The notes under the pieces were generated by a model. It was not told the origin of the DNA and did no database searches. It saw nothing but the letters and a program-made list of their open reading frames with translations. Shown piece by piece: positions 44,501 to 59,500 of a stretch of DNA of 64,000 nucleotides; position 1 is the stretch's first letter, and every line of letters starts with the position of its first letter. The DNA is from Diplonema japonicum (lineage: Eukaryota > Euglenozoa > Diplonemea > Diplonemida > Diplonemidae), in contig OZ025690.1 in assembly GCA_964019335.1 (NCBI GenBank), positions 434,001 through 498,000 on the forward strand, read 5' to 3'. The translations under genes were made by a program, and so were the position numbers.

Positions 44501-47500
44501 GTGAACCTCGAAGGACACGTCCCGCAGTTCGTCCCGGTCCACTGGTGCCAGCACTCGCACTCGCAGGTGCTCCCGTCGCTCTTTGCAACTGAGTTCCCGT
44601 GGTTGCTGCAGTCTCCCTGCACACACTTTCGACACCCACTGGTCCCGTCCCTCGCGTACCCGGCGTCGCTGTCGCACTGCTCACACTGCGGTCCCTTGTA
44701 GCCAGGGTTGCAAGCGCACACACAACTAATTCGCGCCGCATCGGGTGAAGCTGTCCCGCGAGCATTGCAGTGTTGTTGTCCACTGCACACTTCAACACAA
44801 CCATCGGAGTAAAGGATGCGATCGCTGTTGCACTTGTTACAAGAAGTTCCAGCAAACTGCACAGGGCACTCATCACACTGTGACCCAGACCACTTGTTTG
44901 AGCACACACAGCTACAAGAAGCTGTAGCAGGGTGGGGGGCCACAGAAAGTGCGTTCCCACTGCAGTTTCCTGCAGTCGAGCAAAGCGTGCACCCGTGAAC
45001 AGGGTGCAGAACATGGTCGGAGGAGCAGGAATCACAGTCGTCGCCAGAGTGTCTCGGTCCGCACAAAGAGCAGTCAGGACCGCTCCAGTAGTTTCTGCAC
45101 GTGCACACACAAGTCTCCCTGTCGTCCCCCGAGGTCACAGAGGTGGCGTGTCCACTACAGTGTGCGTTCAGCGTACATCGAGGACACCCTTCGCTGTACT
45201 TGTGGTACCCAACCTCGCAGCTTGTGCAGTTCGTGGAAATTGCAAAACCTGTTTCGCAGGTGAAGCAAGAAGGAGAAGCCCAGTTCCCACCGCAGCTGCA
45301 CTCGCACCCAGTCCTCTCAGCATCCGACGTCACAGAGACTGCGTTCCCATTGCAGTGCTGGTCATTTGTACAAACCAAGCACGCCGGGTACTGAATCCTC
45401 CCCACAGCACAGGCATCGCAAGTGTTTGCCTCATACTTGGCATCACATGTTGCACAAGACGAGCCCTTCCACTGTGCAGAACATGTACACGCACACCCGT
45501 TGCGCGTGGAGTTCGTCTGCACAGCTGTTGCATGGCCCGAACAGTGATCTGCGATTGTGCACAAGGTGCAAGCAGGGTAGCTGAAGCGGTTAGCAGAGCA
45601 CTCACCGCACGTGGGACCAGTGAACTCATCGACACATGTACACACACAGCCTGTGTGGTACGCATTCGAAGAAGTTTCTGACGCATGGCCGTTGCAATGT
45701 ATCAATGTGTCACATCGTTTACAGCCGAGCTCCTGGTCCTGGATGTAACCTTCTGCACATGTCAAGCAATCAGAAGGGTTGTACTTCTCATCGCAAGTGT
45801 CACACGTAGGCCCCTCCCACTTGTTTTGGCAGTCACAGTCACATGCTTCTTTTAGAGGTATCCTCGGGAAGGCCTTCCCACGGGAGTTGCAGTGTTGAGC
45901 GGAATTACACCTCTCAACACACCCATCGCTGAACAGGATTCGGTCTGTGGAACAGTTGTTGCAGTCCTCGCCAGAAAATTCAAGTGGGCAAACAGAGCAA
46001 CTCGGTCCTGTCCACTTGTAATCGCAGCTGCAAAGGCATGCAGTGTGCTGCTCGTTTGAAGTTACTGAGGATGCGTGACCAGTGCAGTGCTCAGCCACCG
46101 TGCAAAGTCCACAAGCCGGGTAGGTCCCGCTGTATCCAGTGGTACATTGTCCACAATCCTCTGCCTCGTCGAAAGGAGCGGGGCACTCTTCGCACATTTC
46201 ACCCATCCAGCTCCCCCTGCAGCTACATGTGCAGACAGTGTGATCATCATTCGAGGTCACGGCGTGAGCATGGTTGCTGCAGTGTGCGACAACAGAGCAT
46301 TCTTCCTGACATCCAGCGTCGTAGCCAATGCGACCAACAGCACACCTGTTGCAGTTTTCACCTCCAAATACAGAAGGACACACACTGCAGTCGGGGCCTG
46401 ACCACCGGTCTCGGCAAGCACAAGTGCATTTTTCTTTTGCTGCATCCGTCCCAGTTACGGTACCACCACCAGAGCAGTCGGTGGTGTCAGAGCACTGTCT
46501 GCACAAAGACCCAACCCGCTTCTCAGAACACCCGTTACAATCTGCCGTTTCGTTGAACCTTGCATCGCACACTGAACAATCCTCACCCGCCCATTCATTT
46601 CGGCATGTACAGAAACAACTGCTTGATGTGGGCAGCACGCTCGCAGCCTTGTTGTTGCAATTGTTGTTGTTCGAACACTCGTAGCATGTTGGGTAATCAT
46701 AGTGATCAGCAGCACACATGTCGCAGTTCGCACCACCGAAGACACCACCACACACGCCGCATGTGTCACCACTCCACTTGTTCGCACACGTGCACATGCA
46801 AGTGGTCCGTGCTTCGTCACTCCTTGTAGCTGATGCATGCGAATTACAATGTACATCAACTTCACACTTTGTGCAGCTTGGATAATTTACAAAGCCATCA
46901 TCACACTTGCCACAATTACTTCCCGTGAAGCCTTCCTTGCAGCTACACACACATTCTGTGTTATCGACATTACTGTCTACAAGAACAGCATTTCCATTAC
47001 AGTCACTTGCCGTTGTGCATGCTCGACATGGTGCTCCTATGTAACCACCAGAGCAGGTACTGCAATCACTCGCCTCACTGTATCCCACAAGACACGCATT
47101 ACAATTGGATCCTACCCATTTGTTCCTGCACGTACACGTACACTGCGTGCTGTTCGGTTCCGATCCGACAGCTGAGGCATGCCCGCTGCAGTGGGTGTCG
47201 AGGGAGCACGGAAGACACAGCCCGCCCACCTCGACGAAGCCAGCCGCGCACACCGGGGAGATCCCGCTGCAGTCGTAGTTCGGGGGACAGATCCCACAGG
47301 CCGATCCCGTCCAAGGTACCTTGCACACACAGACGCACTCATCGTTCGCAACGTATTCATCGCTGGAGTGCCCGTTGCACGCGGCCCCGTCGCACAACTT
47401 GTCGCACACGGGCCACCCGTGCAAGCCCTCGCTGCACCCGTCGCACTCGTCTCCGCCATACTGCGAGGGACACACGTCGCACCCCTCCCCAGTCCACTGG

Positions 47501-50500
47501 TTCGAGCATCCACTCGAGTTGCACACACAACGCTGCTGCCCAGCATCCGTAGACACGAGAACAGCCCGTCCAGAACAGTCCGCACCGTTGTCACAGGCCC
47601 GACACCCAGCCTCGCTCTGCACCGAGATGTGAAGGGAAGAACACCCATCGCAGGTAGGCCCGTTTTCCTCGAAGCGGGTTGGGCAGGTCTCGCATTGAGA
47701 ACCCTCCCACCTCCCGGTACAGGTGCAAACACACTGCGAGTGGGTCTCGTCAGAGGTCACAGAGGAGGCGTGGCCTGAGCAATCCCCTCCCACAGTGCAA
47801 GCCCTGCAGCTCGCTCCTTCCCACACGTGTCCAACAGAGCAGGTTGCACAGTTCGGGGGAGAGTAGGCCGCAGGACACCCACAGTCGCAGCCTGTTTGGG
47901 TCGCGTTCGCCGAAGAGCTCCCGCGCCCGCTGCAGTGTCCGACAGAGGTGCACGGGACACAGGCCTCGCCGACAGAGATGTGGTTCGAAGCACAACCGTC
48001 GCAAGTGGGTCCTGCAAAGGTGGCCGCACAAGAGGAACAGTTGGATCCCGCCCACCTTGTCGTGCAGGAACACAAGCACTCGGTGCCCCCAGAGCCCACA
48101 GTCGCAGTCACAGCCCTCCCGTTGCAGGAGGCATCTACACTGCACACCTTGCACTCCGGATAGTCGAACCTCCCAACAGCACACTCCCTGCACCCAGACC
48201 CAAGGGAGTACTCCTCAGGGCACACCTCGCAGTGCAAACCGGTCCAACTGTCCACGCAAGCCCCGCAGCTGCAAGCATTGTTGTTCCCAGTCACCTGCGC
48301 CCCAGAGAGCAGGCGGCCGTTGCAGTGGTCATCGTTCGTGCAAGCCGAACACATCGGATAGCCAGACCCGAAGCCCACACCGCACGCCCCGCAGTCAGCT
48401 GAGGCATCGAAGCGCCCAGGGCAGACAGAGCAGTCGGGACCGCCCCATTGGTTTCGGCAGCTGCAAGAACAGGTCGTCCCGTCGCTCGTCACCCCGGTTG
48501 CGTGCCCAGAGCAGTCACCGCTCGTCGTGCACTGCCGGCACTCGGGGTGGTTCGTCCTCCCGTTCGCACACGTCCCGCAATCCAGAGAGGAGTTGAAGCG
48601 TCCCTCGCACACAGAACAGTCGTCCCCACTCCACATTGCACGACAGGTGCATGAACACCCGTTGATCTGCACCGCGTGCCCGCTGCAGTGCGTCTCTGTA
48701 GTGCACTCCGCACAAGCAGGGTATCCGGTGTAGCCGAAAGAACAAGCCCCACAGTCTTTTGCAGGGTCGTACCGAACAGGGCACTCGTCGCACCGCACAC
48801 CTTCCCAGAACCCGGGGGCATCACAGCTGCACACGCACACCCTGCTCCCTCCCCTCACCTCGATACCTGCCGAGGAGGCCCGACCGTTGCACTGGGCCGT
48901 CGTGCAAGGCTCGCAGGTAGGGTAGTTGTCCAAGCTTGTGGGGGCACACTCGCTGCAGTTCGATCCCGTGAACCTCGAAGGACACGTCCCGCAGTTCGTC
49001 CCGGTCCACTGGTGCCAGCACTCGCACTCGCAGGTGCTCCCGTCGCTCTTTGCAACTGAGTTCCCGTGGTTGCTGCAGTCTCCCTGCACACACTTTCGAC
49101 ACCCACCGGTCCCGTCCCTCGCGTACCCGGCGTCGCTGTCGCACTGCTCACACTGCGGTCCCTTGTAGCCAGGGTTGCAAGCGCACACACAAGGCTGTCC
49201 GCCTCCCACAGAATTGACAGAGGAAGCGCGGTTGCTGCAGTGAACCACGATGCTGCACCTGGAGCACGAGGGGCCCGCGTAGTTAGGAGCACAGGCCGAA
49301 CAATCCGACGAAGAGAGGTACTTGCTGGGGCAGGACTCGCAGGTGGAGCCGCTCCAGTTGTTCCGGCACTCGTGGCAGACGCAACCGGTCTGGTCACTGT
49401 TCGGGCCAACAACCGTGGCGTGACCGTTGCAGTGGGTTTGCGAGGTGCACACTCTACACTCGTTAACACGAGCGCAAAGTGAAGCCCTGCTACTTGAAGG
49501 ACTGTCAACAGGAGACAGGCCTAGTGTGTGAGAGCAGATAAGTGTGATTTGATTCCAGCTGCAGCAACCATCCAAGGACAAGGCGTTGCACCATGCCACA
49601 CAGGCTGTGGGTGTAGCAAGTGAAGTAGACTTGACATCCGTGAGAAGAGAAGGAGCAAGACATTTCTGCGATGGCTGCAGATCGGCACAGGAAGAAATAG
49701 AAGTTTGATAACGATCTGTGAAACATTGTTCACAGTGTTCACCTGTCCAGCCAGTAGTGCAAGTGCAAGTGCATGCAGTGTTGTCGGAGTTGGAGACAAC
49801 TGCAGAAGCATGACCCGTGCAGTGCTTTGCGATAGTGCATCTCTCGCAACTGGAGCCAATGTAGTTGAGCGAGCAGTCTTTACATGAACTCTCTTCTGTG
49901 AACTGTGGGGGGCAAGTGTTACACTGTGCGCCCTTCCAATTGTTCAAGCACGTACAAGTGCAAGCAGTACGGTCGGCATTCGATGCTACATGCTCTGCGT
50001 TACCAGAACAATGCAGTGTATTTGTGCAAGGGCTGCACTTGACTCCGTCAAGGATATAACCAGCAGCACACACATCACAATCAGATCCACCATACTGCGG
50101 TTCGCAAACCCCACAGCTGGAGCCACTCCAATAATGGCGACAAGCACAAAGACAGTTCATGTTGTCGACGGTGTTCGCAGTGCCCTTGTCGTTGCAATCA
50201 AAGGTGGCAGTACAACGCCTGCATGCGCGTCTGCCATTGGCCTCCACACTCGATGTGATATATCCAGGCGCGCATTCGTTGCACAAAGCACCCACAAATT
50301 CAGGTGGGCAAAAGCCGCACTTCGGGCCAGTCCAGTTGTTAAGACAGGAGCACACACACGACTTGCTTTGGAAGGAGTAGTCAACTGTGAGGGCGTTGCC
50401 CGAGCAGTGGTCTTGCAAGGAACACCCGCTGCACACAGGATAGTTAAATCTCCCCTCAGTACACTTATCACACGATGCACCACTGAAGATTGTGGGGCAT

Positions 50501-53500
50501 GTACCGCAAGATGGGTCCGTCCACTGATCCCAGCACAATTTGCACACACATGCAGAACGAGTCTCGTCAGAAGTAACATCTGACTGACTAGCATGACCAC
50601 TGCAGTGAGCCGCAGCAGTGCAAGGAAGACAACCGCTGGCATAATCGTAGTAACCTTCATTGCACGCTTTGCAGTCACGTGAAGCATCAAACTGCACAGG
50701 ACAAGTTGCGCAAGCATCACCTATCCACTGATTCCTGCATGCGCACTGGCACACTCCGTTTGGTGCCGATAAGTCTATAGCACCGTTATTATTGCAGTCC
50801 GCCGCAGTGCAGGCCCGGCACGCAGGGAAGCCTGTGAAGCCGACAGAGCACATGCTGCAGTAGGTGCCGTCAAAAGCGGGTGGACAGATTTCACAGTTTT
50901 CGCCTACCCATGGGTGGTTGCAGAGACAGCTGCAGCCACTCCCGTTTTCCAACACTCTTACTACACCACGTGAGTTGCAATCTGCCCGGGCGGTGCACTT
51001 TCGTTCACAGTTGCTGCCAATGTAGAACTCAGCGCAACCGTTGCAATTTTCCTCTTGTTTGAACTGCACAGGGCACTCATCACACTGTGACCCAGACCAC
51101 TTGTTTGAGCACACACAGCTACAAGAAGCTGTAGCAGGGTGGGGGGCCACAGAAAGTGCGTTCCCACTGCAGTTTCCTGCAGTCGAGCAAAGCGTGCACC
51201 CGTGAACAGGGTGCAGAACATGGTCGGAGGAGCAGGAATCACAGTCGTCGCCAGAGTGTCTCGGTCCGCACAAAGAGCAGTCAGGACCGCTCCAGTAGTT
51301 TCTGCACGTGCACACACAAGTCTCCCTGTCGTCCCCCGAGGTCACAGAGGTGGCGTGTCCACTACAGTGTGCGTTCAGCGTACATCGAGGACACCCTTCG
51401 CTGTACTTGTGGTACCCAACCTCGCAGCTTGTGCAGTTCGTGGAAATTGCAAAACCTGTTTCGCAGGTGAAGCAAGAAGGAGAAGCCCAGTTCCCACCGC
51501 AGCTGCACTCGCACCCAGTCCTCTCAGCATCCGACGTCACAGAGACTGCGTTCCCATTGCAGTGCTGGTCATTTGTACAAACCAAGCACGCCGGGTACTG
51601 AATCCTCCCCACAGCACAGGCATCGCAAGTGTTTGCCTCATACTTGGCATCACATGTTGCACAAGACGAGCCCTTCCACTGTGCAGAACATGTACACGCA
51701 CACCCGTTGCGCGTGGAGTTCGTCTGCACAGCTGTTGCATGGCCCGAACAGTGATCTGCGATTGTGCACAAGGTGCAAGCAGGGTAGCTGAAGCGGTTAG
51801 CAGAGCACTCACCGCACGTGGGACCAGTGAACTCATCGACACATGTACACACACAGCCTGTATTATCGGTATTGCTAGAAACTTGCGTGGCGTGGTTGCT
51901 GCAGTGTATTCCTACATCGCACGCAGAGCACGTTGGGTAGTCGTAATATCCGTCTGCGCACCCTGTGCACTGAGGTGAGAACTTGTCCTCGCACCTGTCG
52001 CAGGACTGTCCCGTCCACTGGTGGTCGCATGTGCACACACATGTTAGTTGATCGGCATCTGACGTAACTGCAGTGGCCCTGCTGCTGCAGTGGAGAGTCA
52101 CATCGCATGCTGTGCAATCGGGATAGTTGATGTTTCCAACCTTGCACCGATTGCAGTCAGATCCGCCGTATGCTGTGGGGCACACGGCACAGCTGACGCC
52201 CGACCACTGATTCCTGCACGTACAGTCACATGACGTATGCAGATCGTTGGATGTGACAGCGATTGCATGGTCGTGGCAGTTACTTAGAACTGTGCAACGC
52301 CCGCACCCAGGTCCATAATACCCCTCTGCACATGTGGAACAGTCCGAAGTTATGTCGTAGCTCGAAGGGCATAGACTACAATCAGCGCCGTACCAGTTAT
52401 TTGAGCACTCACAGACACACATGACACCGTTGTAAGCAGAAACAAATGCTGCATGGCCACTACAGTGCGTGGTCACATCACATCTAGTGTTGCAGCCTAA
52501 GTTATACTTAATATAACCGTCGATGTCGTTGCATGCATTGCAGTCGGTGCCACCAAATTGGGGTGGGCATATCGTGCATTGCTCGCCTTCCCATTTGTTT
52601 CTGCAAGTGCAGACACATCGCGAGTGCTCGTTGTCCGACGACACATAGCTTGCCCTCCCGTTGCAGTATTTCTCGCTGGTGCACAGAACGCACTCAGGGT
52701 AGTTTATCCTCTTTTCAGTGCACTGCCCACAGTCTTGGTTGCGATCGAACTTGCTGTCGCACAAGTCACAGGTAGTGCCGCCCCACTGCGCCCTGCATTC
52801 ACATGAGCAGCCATCACTTGCTGTGTTTACTCTTACTATGCTTGCATGCCCGTTGCAGTGTGTACTTTCTGTGCATCTCGCGCATGTTGGATATGCGTAC
52901 CTACCCTCGGCACACGCACTACACATTTCGTCGTACTTCGGGTTGCATGCATCACAGTACCGCCCAGTCCATTTGTTCCTGCACTCACACTGACATTCGA
53001 CTCGTGCGTCATCTGCAAGAACACTTGTTGCATGCCCGTTGCAGTGCATATCGGCTGTACACTTCGCGCAGCTTGGATAGTTTATATGTCCTTCTGAGCA
53101 ACTACCGCACCTTGGTCCTGTATAGCCAAGGTCGCACACACAGTTACAAACAGTGTGGTCAGTTGAGTGCAGCCCTTCACCATGGTGGCTGCAGTCGAGG
53201 CCCCTTTCACAAGGCCTGCAATCACTTCCCACGCCGCTGACACACCCGTTGCAATCATTTGCGATGTCAAACCTCGAAGGACAGGAGTCGCACGAAGACC
53301 CTAACCATTTGTTCCTGCACGTACACGTACACTGCGTGCTGTTCGGTTCCGATCCGACAGCTGAGGCATGCCCGCTGCAGTGGGTGTCGAGGGAGCACGG
53401 AAGACACAGCCCGCCCACCTCGACGAAGCCAGCCGCGCACACCGGGGAGATCCCGCTGCAGTCGTAGTTCGGGGGACAGATCCCACAGGCCGATCCCGTC

Positions 53501-56500
53501 CAAGGTACCTTGCACACACAGACGCACTCATCGTTCGCAACGTATTCATCGCTGGAGTGCCCGTTGCACGCGGCCCCGTCGCACAACTTGTCGCACACGG
53601 GCCACCCGTGCAAGCCCTCGCTGCACCCGTCGCACTCGTCTCCGCCATACTGCGAGGGACACACGTCGCACCCCTCCCCAGTCCACTGGTTCGAGCATCC
53701 ACTCGAGTTGCACACACAACGCTGCTGCCCAGCATCCGTAGACACGAGAACAGCCCGTCCAGAACAGTCCGCACCGTTGTCACAGGCCCGACACCCAGCC
53801 TCGCTCTGCACCGAGATGTGAAGGGAAGAACACCCATCGCAGGTAGGCCCGTTTTCCTCGAAGCGGGTTGGGCAGGTCTCGCATTGAGAACCCTCCCACC
53901 TCCCGGTACAGGTGCAAACACACTGCGAGTGGGTCTCGTCAGAGGTCACAGAGGAGGCGTGGCCTGAGCAATCCCCTCCCACAGTGCAAGCCCTGCAGCT
54001 CGCTCCTTCCCACACGTGTCCAACAGAGCAGGTTGCACAGTTCGGGGGAGAGTAGGCCGCAGGACACCCACAGTCGCAGCCTGTTTGGGTCGCGTTCGCC
54101 GAAGAGCTCCCGCGCCCGCTGCAGTGTCCGACAGAGGTGCACGGGACACAGGCCTCGCCGACAGAGATGTGGTTCGAAGCACAACCGTCGCAAGTGGGTC
54201 CTGCAAAGGTGGCCGCACAAGAGGAACAGTTGGATCCCGCCCACCTTGTCGTGCAGGAACACAAGCACTCGGTGCCCCCAGAGCCCACAGTCGCAGTCAC
54301 AGCCCTCCCGTTGCAGGAGGCATCTACACTGCACACCTTGCACTCCGGATAGTCGAACCTCCCAACAGCACACTCCCTGCACCCAGACCCAAGGGAGTAC
54401 TCCTCAGGGCACACCTCGCAGTGCAAACCGGTCCAACTGTCCACGCAAGCCCCGCAGCTGCAAGCATTGTTGTTCCCAGTCACCTGCGCCCCAGAGAGCA
54501 GGCGGCCGTTGCAGTGGTCATCGTTCGTGCAAGCCGAACACATCGGATAGCCAGACCCGAAGCCCACACCGCACGCCCCGCAGTCAGCTGAGGCATCGAA
54601 GCGCCCAGGGCAGACAGAGCAGTCGGGACCGCCCCATTGGTTTCGGCAGCTGCAAGAACAGGTCGTCCCGTCGCTCGTCACCCCGGTTGCGTGCCCAGAG
54701 CAGTCACCGCTCGTCGTGCACTGCCGGCACTCGGGGTGGTTCGTCCTCCCGTTCGCACACGTCCCGCAATCCAGAGAGGAGTTGAAGCGTCCCTCGCACA
54801 CAGAACAGTCGTCCCCACTCCACATTGCACGACAGGTGCATGAACACCCGTTGATCTGCACCGCGTGCCCGCTGCAGTGCGTCTCTGTAGTGCACTCCGC
54901 ACAAGCAGGGTATCCGGTGTAGCCGAAAGAACAAGCCCCACAGTCTTTTGCAGGGTCGTACCGAACAGGGCACTCGTCGCACCGCACACCTTCCCAGAAC
55001 CCGGGGGCATCACAGCTGCACACGCACACCCTGCTCCCTCCCCTCACCTCGATACCTGCCGAGGAGGCCCGACCGTTGCACTGGGCCGTCGTGCAAGGCT
55101 CGCAGGTAGGGTAGTTGTCCAAGCTTGTGGGGGCACACTCGCTGCAGTTCGATCCCGTGAACCTCGAAGGACACGTCCCGCAGTTCGTCCCGGTCCACTG
55201 GTGCCAGCACTCGCACTCGCAGGTGCTCCCGTCGCTCTTTGCAACTGAGTTCCCGTGGTTGCTGCAGTCTCCCTGCACACACTTTCGACACCCACCGGTC
55301 CCGTCCCTCGCGTACCCGGCGTCGCTGTCGCACTGCTCACACTGCGGTCCCTTGTAGCCAGGGTTGCAAGCGCACACACAAGGCTGTCCGCCTCCCACAG
55401 AATTGACAGAGGAAGCGCGGTTGCTGCAGTGAACCACGATGCTGCACCTGGAGCACGAGGGGCCCGCGTAGTTAGGAGCACAGGCCGAACAATCCGACGA
55501 AGAGAGGTACTTGCTGGGGCAGGACTCGCAGGTGGAGCCGCTCCAGTTGTTCCGGCACTCGTGGCAGACGCAACCGGTCTGGTCACTGTTCGGGCCAACA
55601 ACCGTGGCGTGACCGTTGCAGTGGGTTTGCGAAGTGCATTCCTCACACGAATCTACAGCTTGCGGAGCGGCATTGACATAACAATATGCAGCATAATGCA
55701 AGTGGGAATCTGAAGGGTATGTTCGCGTTCTCTGTCTGCTGGAGTGCTGCCATGCAAGAGGGTAGAATCTGCACCATTTGTGAACAGTGCGCCAGTAGCA
55801 GCATCCTTCCTGACCCATCGACTCGCAGCACTGTTGGCACTCGTAGGCATTCGAAGCGGCGGGACATCTCACGTATCGCAAAGCAGGCTGGCACGTGCGG
55901 GAGCTCATGAAGCCGTCACAGACAGCAACCTCTGATGACTGTTTTGCTGACGCAGCGGCGAAAGGTATAACCTGTGTACTACTACAGTCCTTGGGACCAG
56001 AGATCCTATCTTCCTTTGGTTCCAAGTATGTTGACCCTTCATCGCCGTTCTTGAGGTAGCACTTCTTTGTCGAGACCTTCCACGTCCAGAACTGACATCG
56101 ACTGTTTGCCTTGCAGTACGTAAGACAGTGCAACGCTGAAGTTGCTGTCTTCTTTCCAATGGCATTATCGTAGCCGCGTGCGACGTAGATTGCATTCCTG
56201 TACATGCAGCTGCATGCCTTGCACTCTGGATAGGCGTCTCCTATATACGATTTGGCGTAGTTTGGGGCCTCTCCCTGTCCCACGAGGTCAGTGATGAGAG
56301 ATCCACATGTCGTTTTCTGATAAGCAAGGGTGTTCCACGTGGGGCTATCTACACCACACGGGTCTGGAGTGCATGCACCACATTTCCACGCCTGCTGAGT
56401 TGCAGCCATGGTGCGTGCTTCGTACTCAGATAAACCATTCGCAATGTACGTAGATATCATCGACCCACACGTTGAAGAACCCACGGCCACGTCCCACACA

Positions 56501-59500
56501 TCGCTACAGGGGTCGGGACAGTCAACACGTACGGCGTGTAAACTAAAGGCACTGTCGCCGTCTTGGTCTGCAGCACCGAATACCAGCTTAATGTGCGTAA
56601 CACTGTTGTACTTCCTTCCAAACGCGTGTCTAGTGAAAATACCGAAACGGAACATAGGTGCCATCTCACGATACGTAGTATAAATGTGCGCCCCATAAGC
56701 ATCTCTGCGGGCATCGTAAGTGCCATACATGAGCTCGCTGTTGTAAGCAAGCAGCCACGTCCTGCCCCTGTCTGTGGACACATAGGCACGGATGCCTGAG
56801 TACCCTGTGGACACGGTCTCTTTGTTTACTAAAATAGACACGGAGCCCACATCATGTGACCCATGCAAGTCCAACGACATACTGTACTCAGATGAGTTCG
56901 CAGTACGGTACCTAATCCAGTTGATGCCGCCGTTTAAGGCGTCATTCACAATGCCACGCGCGGAGAACTTGTCGCGGTTGACGCTCTTGTCGGCACTGTG
57001 GATGGTGCCTGTGAGGTCTTTCAAGAAACATGTGCCTGGTGCGAATTCCGGCTCCCACTTGTTGATGGGATTGAGCACAATGCTATCGAAGGTAACTGCT
57101 GCGCCACGCGGCGTGAAAGTCAAACGCATGTGCCTTACATTTTGTCCATCTTGTAAATTGTGCACAAAAGACTCTGCGTTGCCTGCTGTGCTGGGGAAAA
57201 AGCTGCCGACCATTTGGAAGGCTTCATTCCAAGCAATGCCATCTGACGAAACAGTGATAACTAAGCCAGCGTAGCCACCAAGGGGGTCACTCACTGAGAC
57301 CGACACGCTGCGGATGTCCTGCTCACCAACCTGGAGCACCACTGTGACGGTGGCACTGGTGCTCTGTATTGTGATCGGGTTCTGGTCCCCATTCAGTACA
57401 GGAGACAGGTCGGTGAGCAGCATGACATTTCCTGCAGAAGCATAACCACTCACGAAAGGCACTGACGGTAGACCGCAACAACTGTGGTACTCACCATTGT
57501 CACCAGGGCAGCAGTTCCCTTCTATATTTGTACACTGCGGGTGCGCAGCACATTGTTCGTTTGTAAACTCTTGTGAAGCGTACCCACTAGCGCACAGGTT
57601 GCACTCTTCGCCCGACCATCCCTCTTTACACTCGCACACACATCTGCCAGCGGAGTAAATAACCGAATGAGCATTCCCGCTGCAGTGTTGCTGCAGACCG
57701 CAAGGTATGCACCGTGGATAGTCAACATAGCCGGTTGCGCATTCATCGCAATCACTTCCTGCAATGTTGTAGGGACAAGCCTTGCAGTCGGGAAGCGACC
57801 ATTGGTTGCGACACTCACAGAAGCACTCGCTCTGGTCAAGATCCAGTCGGGCCTCGTTGGCATGTCCAGCACAAGACGTCTCGACGGTACAGTAGCTACA
57901 GGTTGGAAAACCGTAGCGCCACTTGCCACACTTTGTGCAGCTATCGCTGTATTGCGGTGGACACACCTCGCAAGTGTCACCTGTCCACAACCCCACGCAT
58001 GTGCACTTGCATGTTCCCGTGCGCGACGTTTCTTGCACATTAACAAAACCGTTGTTTAAACACACGCATTCACGGCAGGTGGGGGGATCCACCCTGCCGT
58101 CTGCACACTCGTTGCAATTGCCTCCCTGACGGTACTGCAAATCGCATGTGTCGCACTTTTTACCTCGCCAGAAGTTGTTGCATGCACACAAGCACTCTTC
58201 CTGATTGCTTGTCACACTGTCAGCATGGCCGGAACAGTGCTCAGCCACCAAACATTCACCGCACGCTGGGTACCCGAAGCGCGATGCAGCGCACTCGTTG
58301 CAGTTGGTACCACTGAAACTGCTGGGACAGGTTTGGCATTGCTGACCAATCCATTGGTTGAAGCAGTTGTTGCAGATGCATGTGTCCCTAGCGGCGTTAG
58401 ATGTCACATCCGCTTGGGGAGAGCGCCCTTGGCAGTGAATGGCAGCCTCGCACTTCACACACTCGGCAGCAACAGAGACGTAGCCTTCCATGCACACAGC
58501 GCAGTCATGAGCAGTACTGTAGCCATACGGGCACAAGTTGCATGTTTGGCCATGCCAATGGTTCCTACATGAGCAAACGCAGGCACCGTTAACAGCGTTT
58601 GCCTGGCCATGTTCGGTGCAGTCGGCACTCGTGCACTGCCTGCATGTGGGGTAGTAGGCGTATTGTGCTGCGCACCTGTCGCACGTTGACTGGTCGTACT
58701 TCTCTTGGCAACTATCGCACCGCGCTCCGGTCCATTTTTTGTTGCAGTTGCAAACACACGACACCCTATCTAACGTAGATGAGTAAGGCACCCCGTGATC
58801 ACCACAGTCAATAGCGTTGCACTGCCTGCAGTGTGGTGCCACACCTACGTAGCTGTCACTGCATTTCTTGCAGTCCTCATCTACGTCAATGCCAGTGGGG
58901 CACACAGCACAGGCAGCCCCCGTCCACGAGTTGCGACAAGAGCAAAGACACGTGTCCTTGAGTACATTACTAGTCACAGACAGTGCATTGCCCGTGCAGT
59001 GTTCTTGGGTGTTGCATTTCGTGCACAACGGGAATCCGATGTGGCCTTCTGCGCAAGTGCTGCACGTTGCTTGGTCATACTTCACAGGACACACCGAGCA
59101 CGTTGGTCCCTCCCACTTTGCTGCGCATGTACAAGTGCAGGTGTTGCCATCCGTAGACCCAACGTCCATTGCGTGGTCGCTGCAGTGTGTGCTGAAAGAG
59201 CACTGCTCGCACCCCGCAGCATAATTAATCCAATTATCGAGGCATCTATCGCAAAGTGCTCCAGTAAAAGGAAACGGGCATGTTTGGCACGCAGCGCCGA
59301 CCCATTGGTTGTCACATGTGCAGACACACTTGCTGTGGTCAGAATTGGACATTGTTGTTAATGCGTGGTTGCTGCAGCTTTCCTCCACTGTGCAGCGCGT
59401 GCACTCAGGGTAGTTGATATAGCCGAGCTGGCATTCCCCACAGTCCCGTGCAGGGTCGTAGACGGGAGGGCACACATTGCACTGTAGGCCCGTCCAGCTG

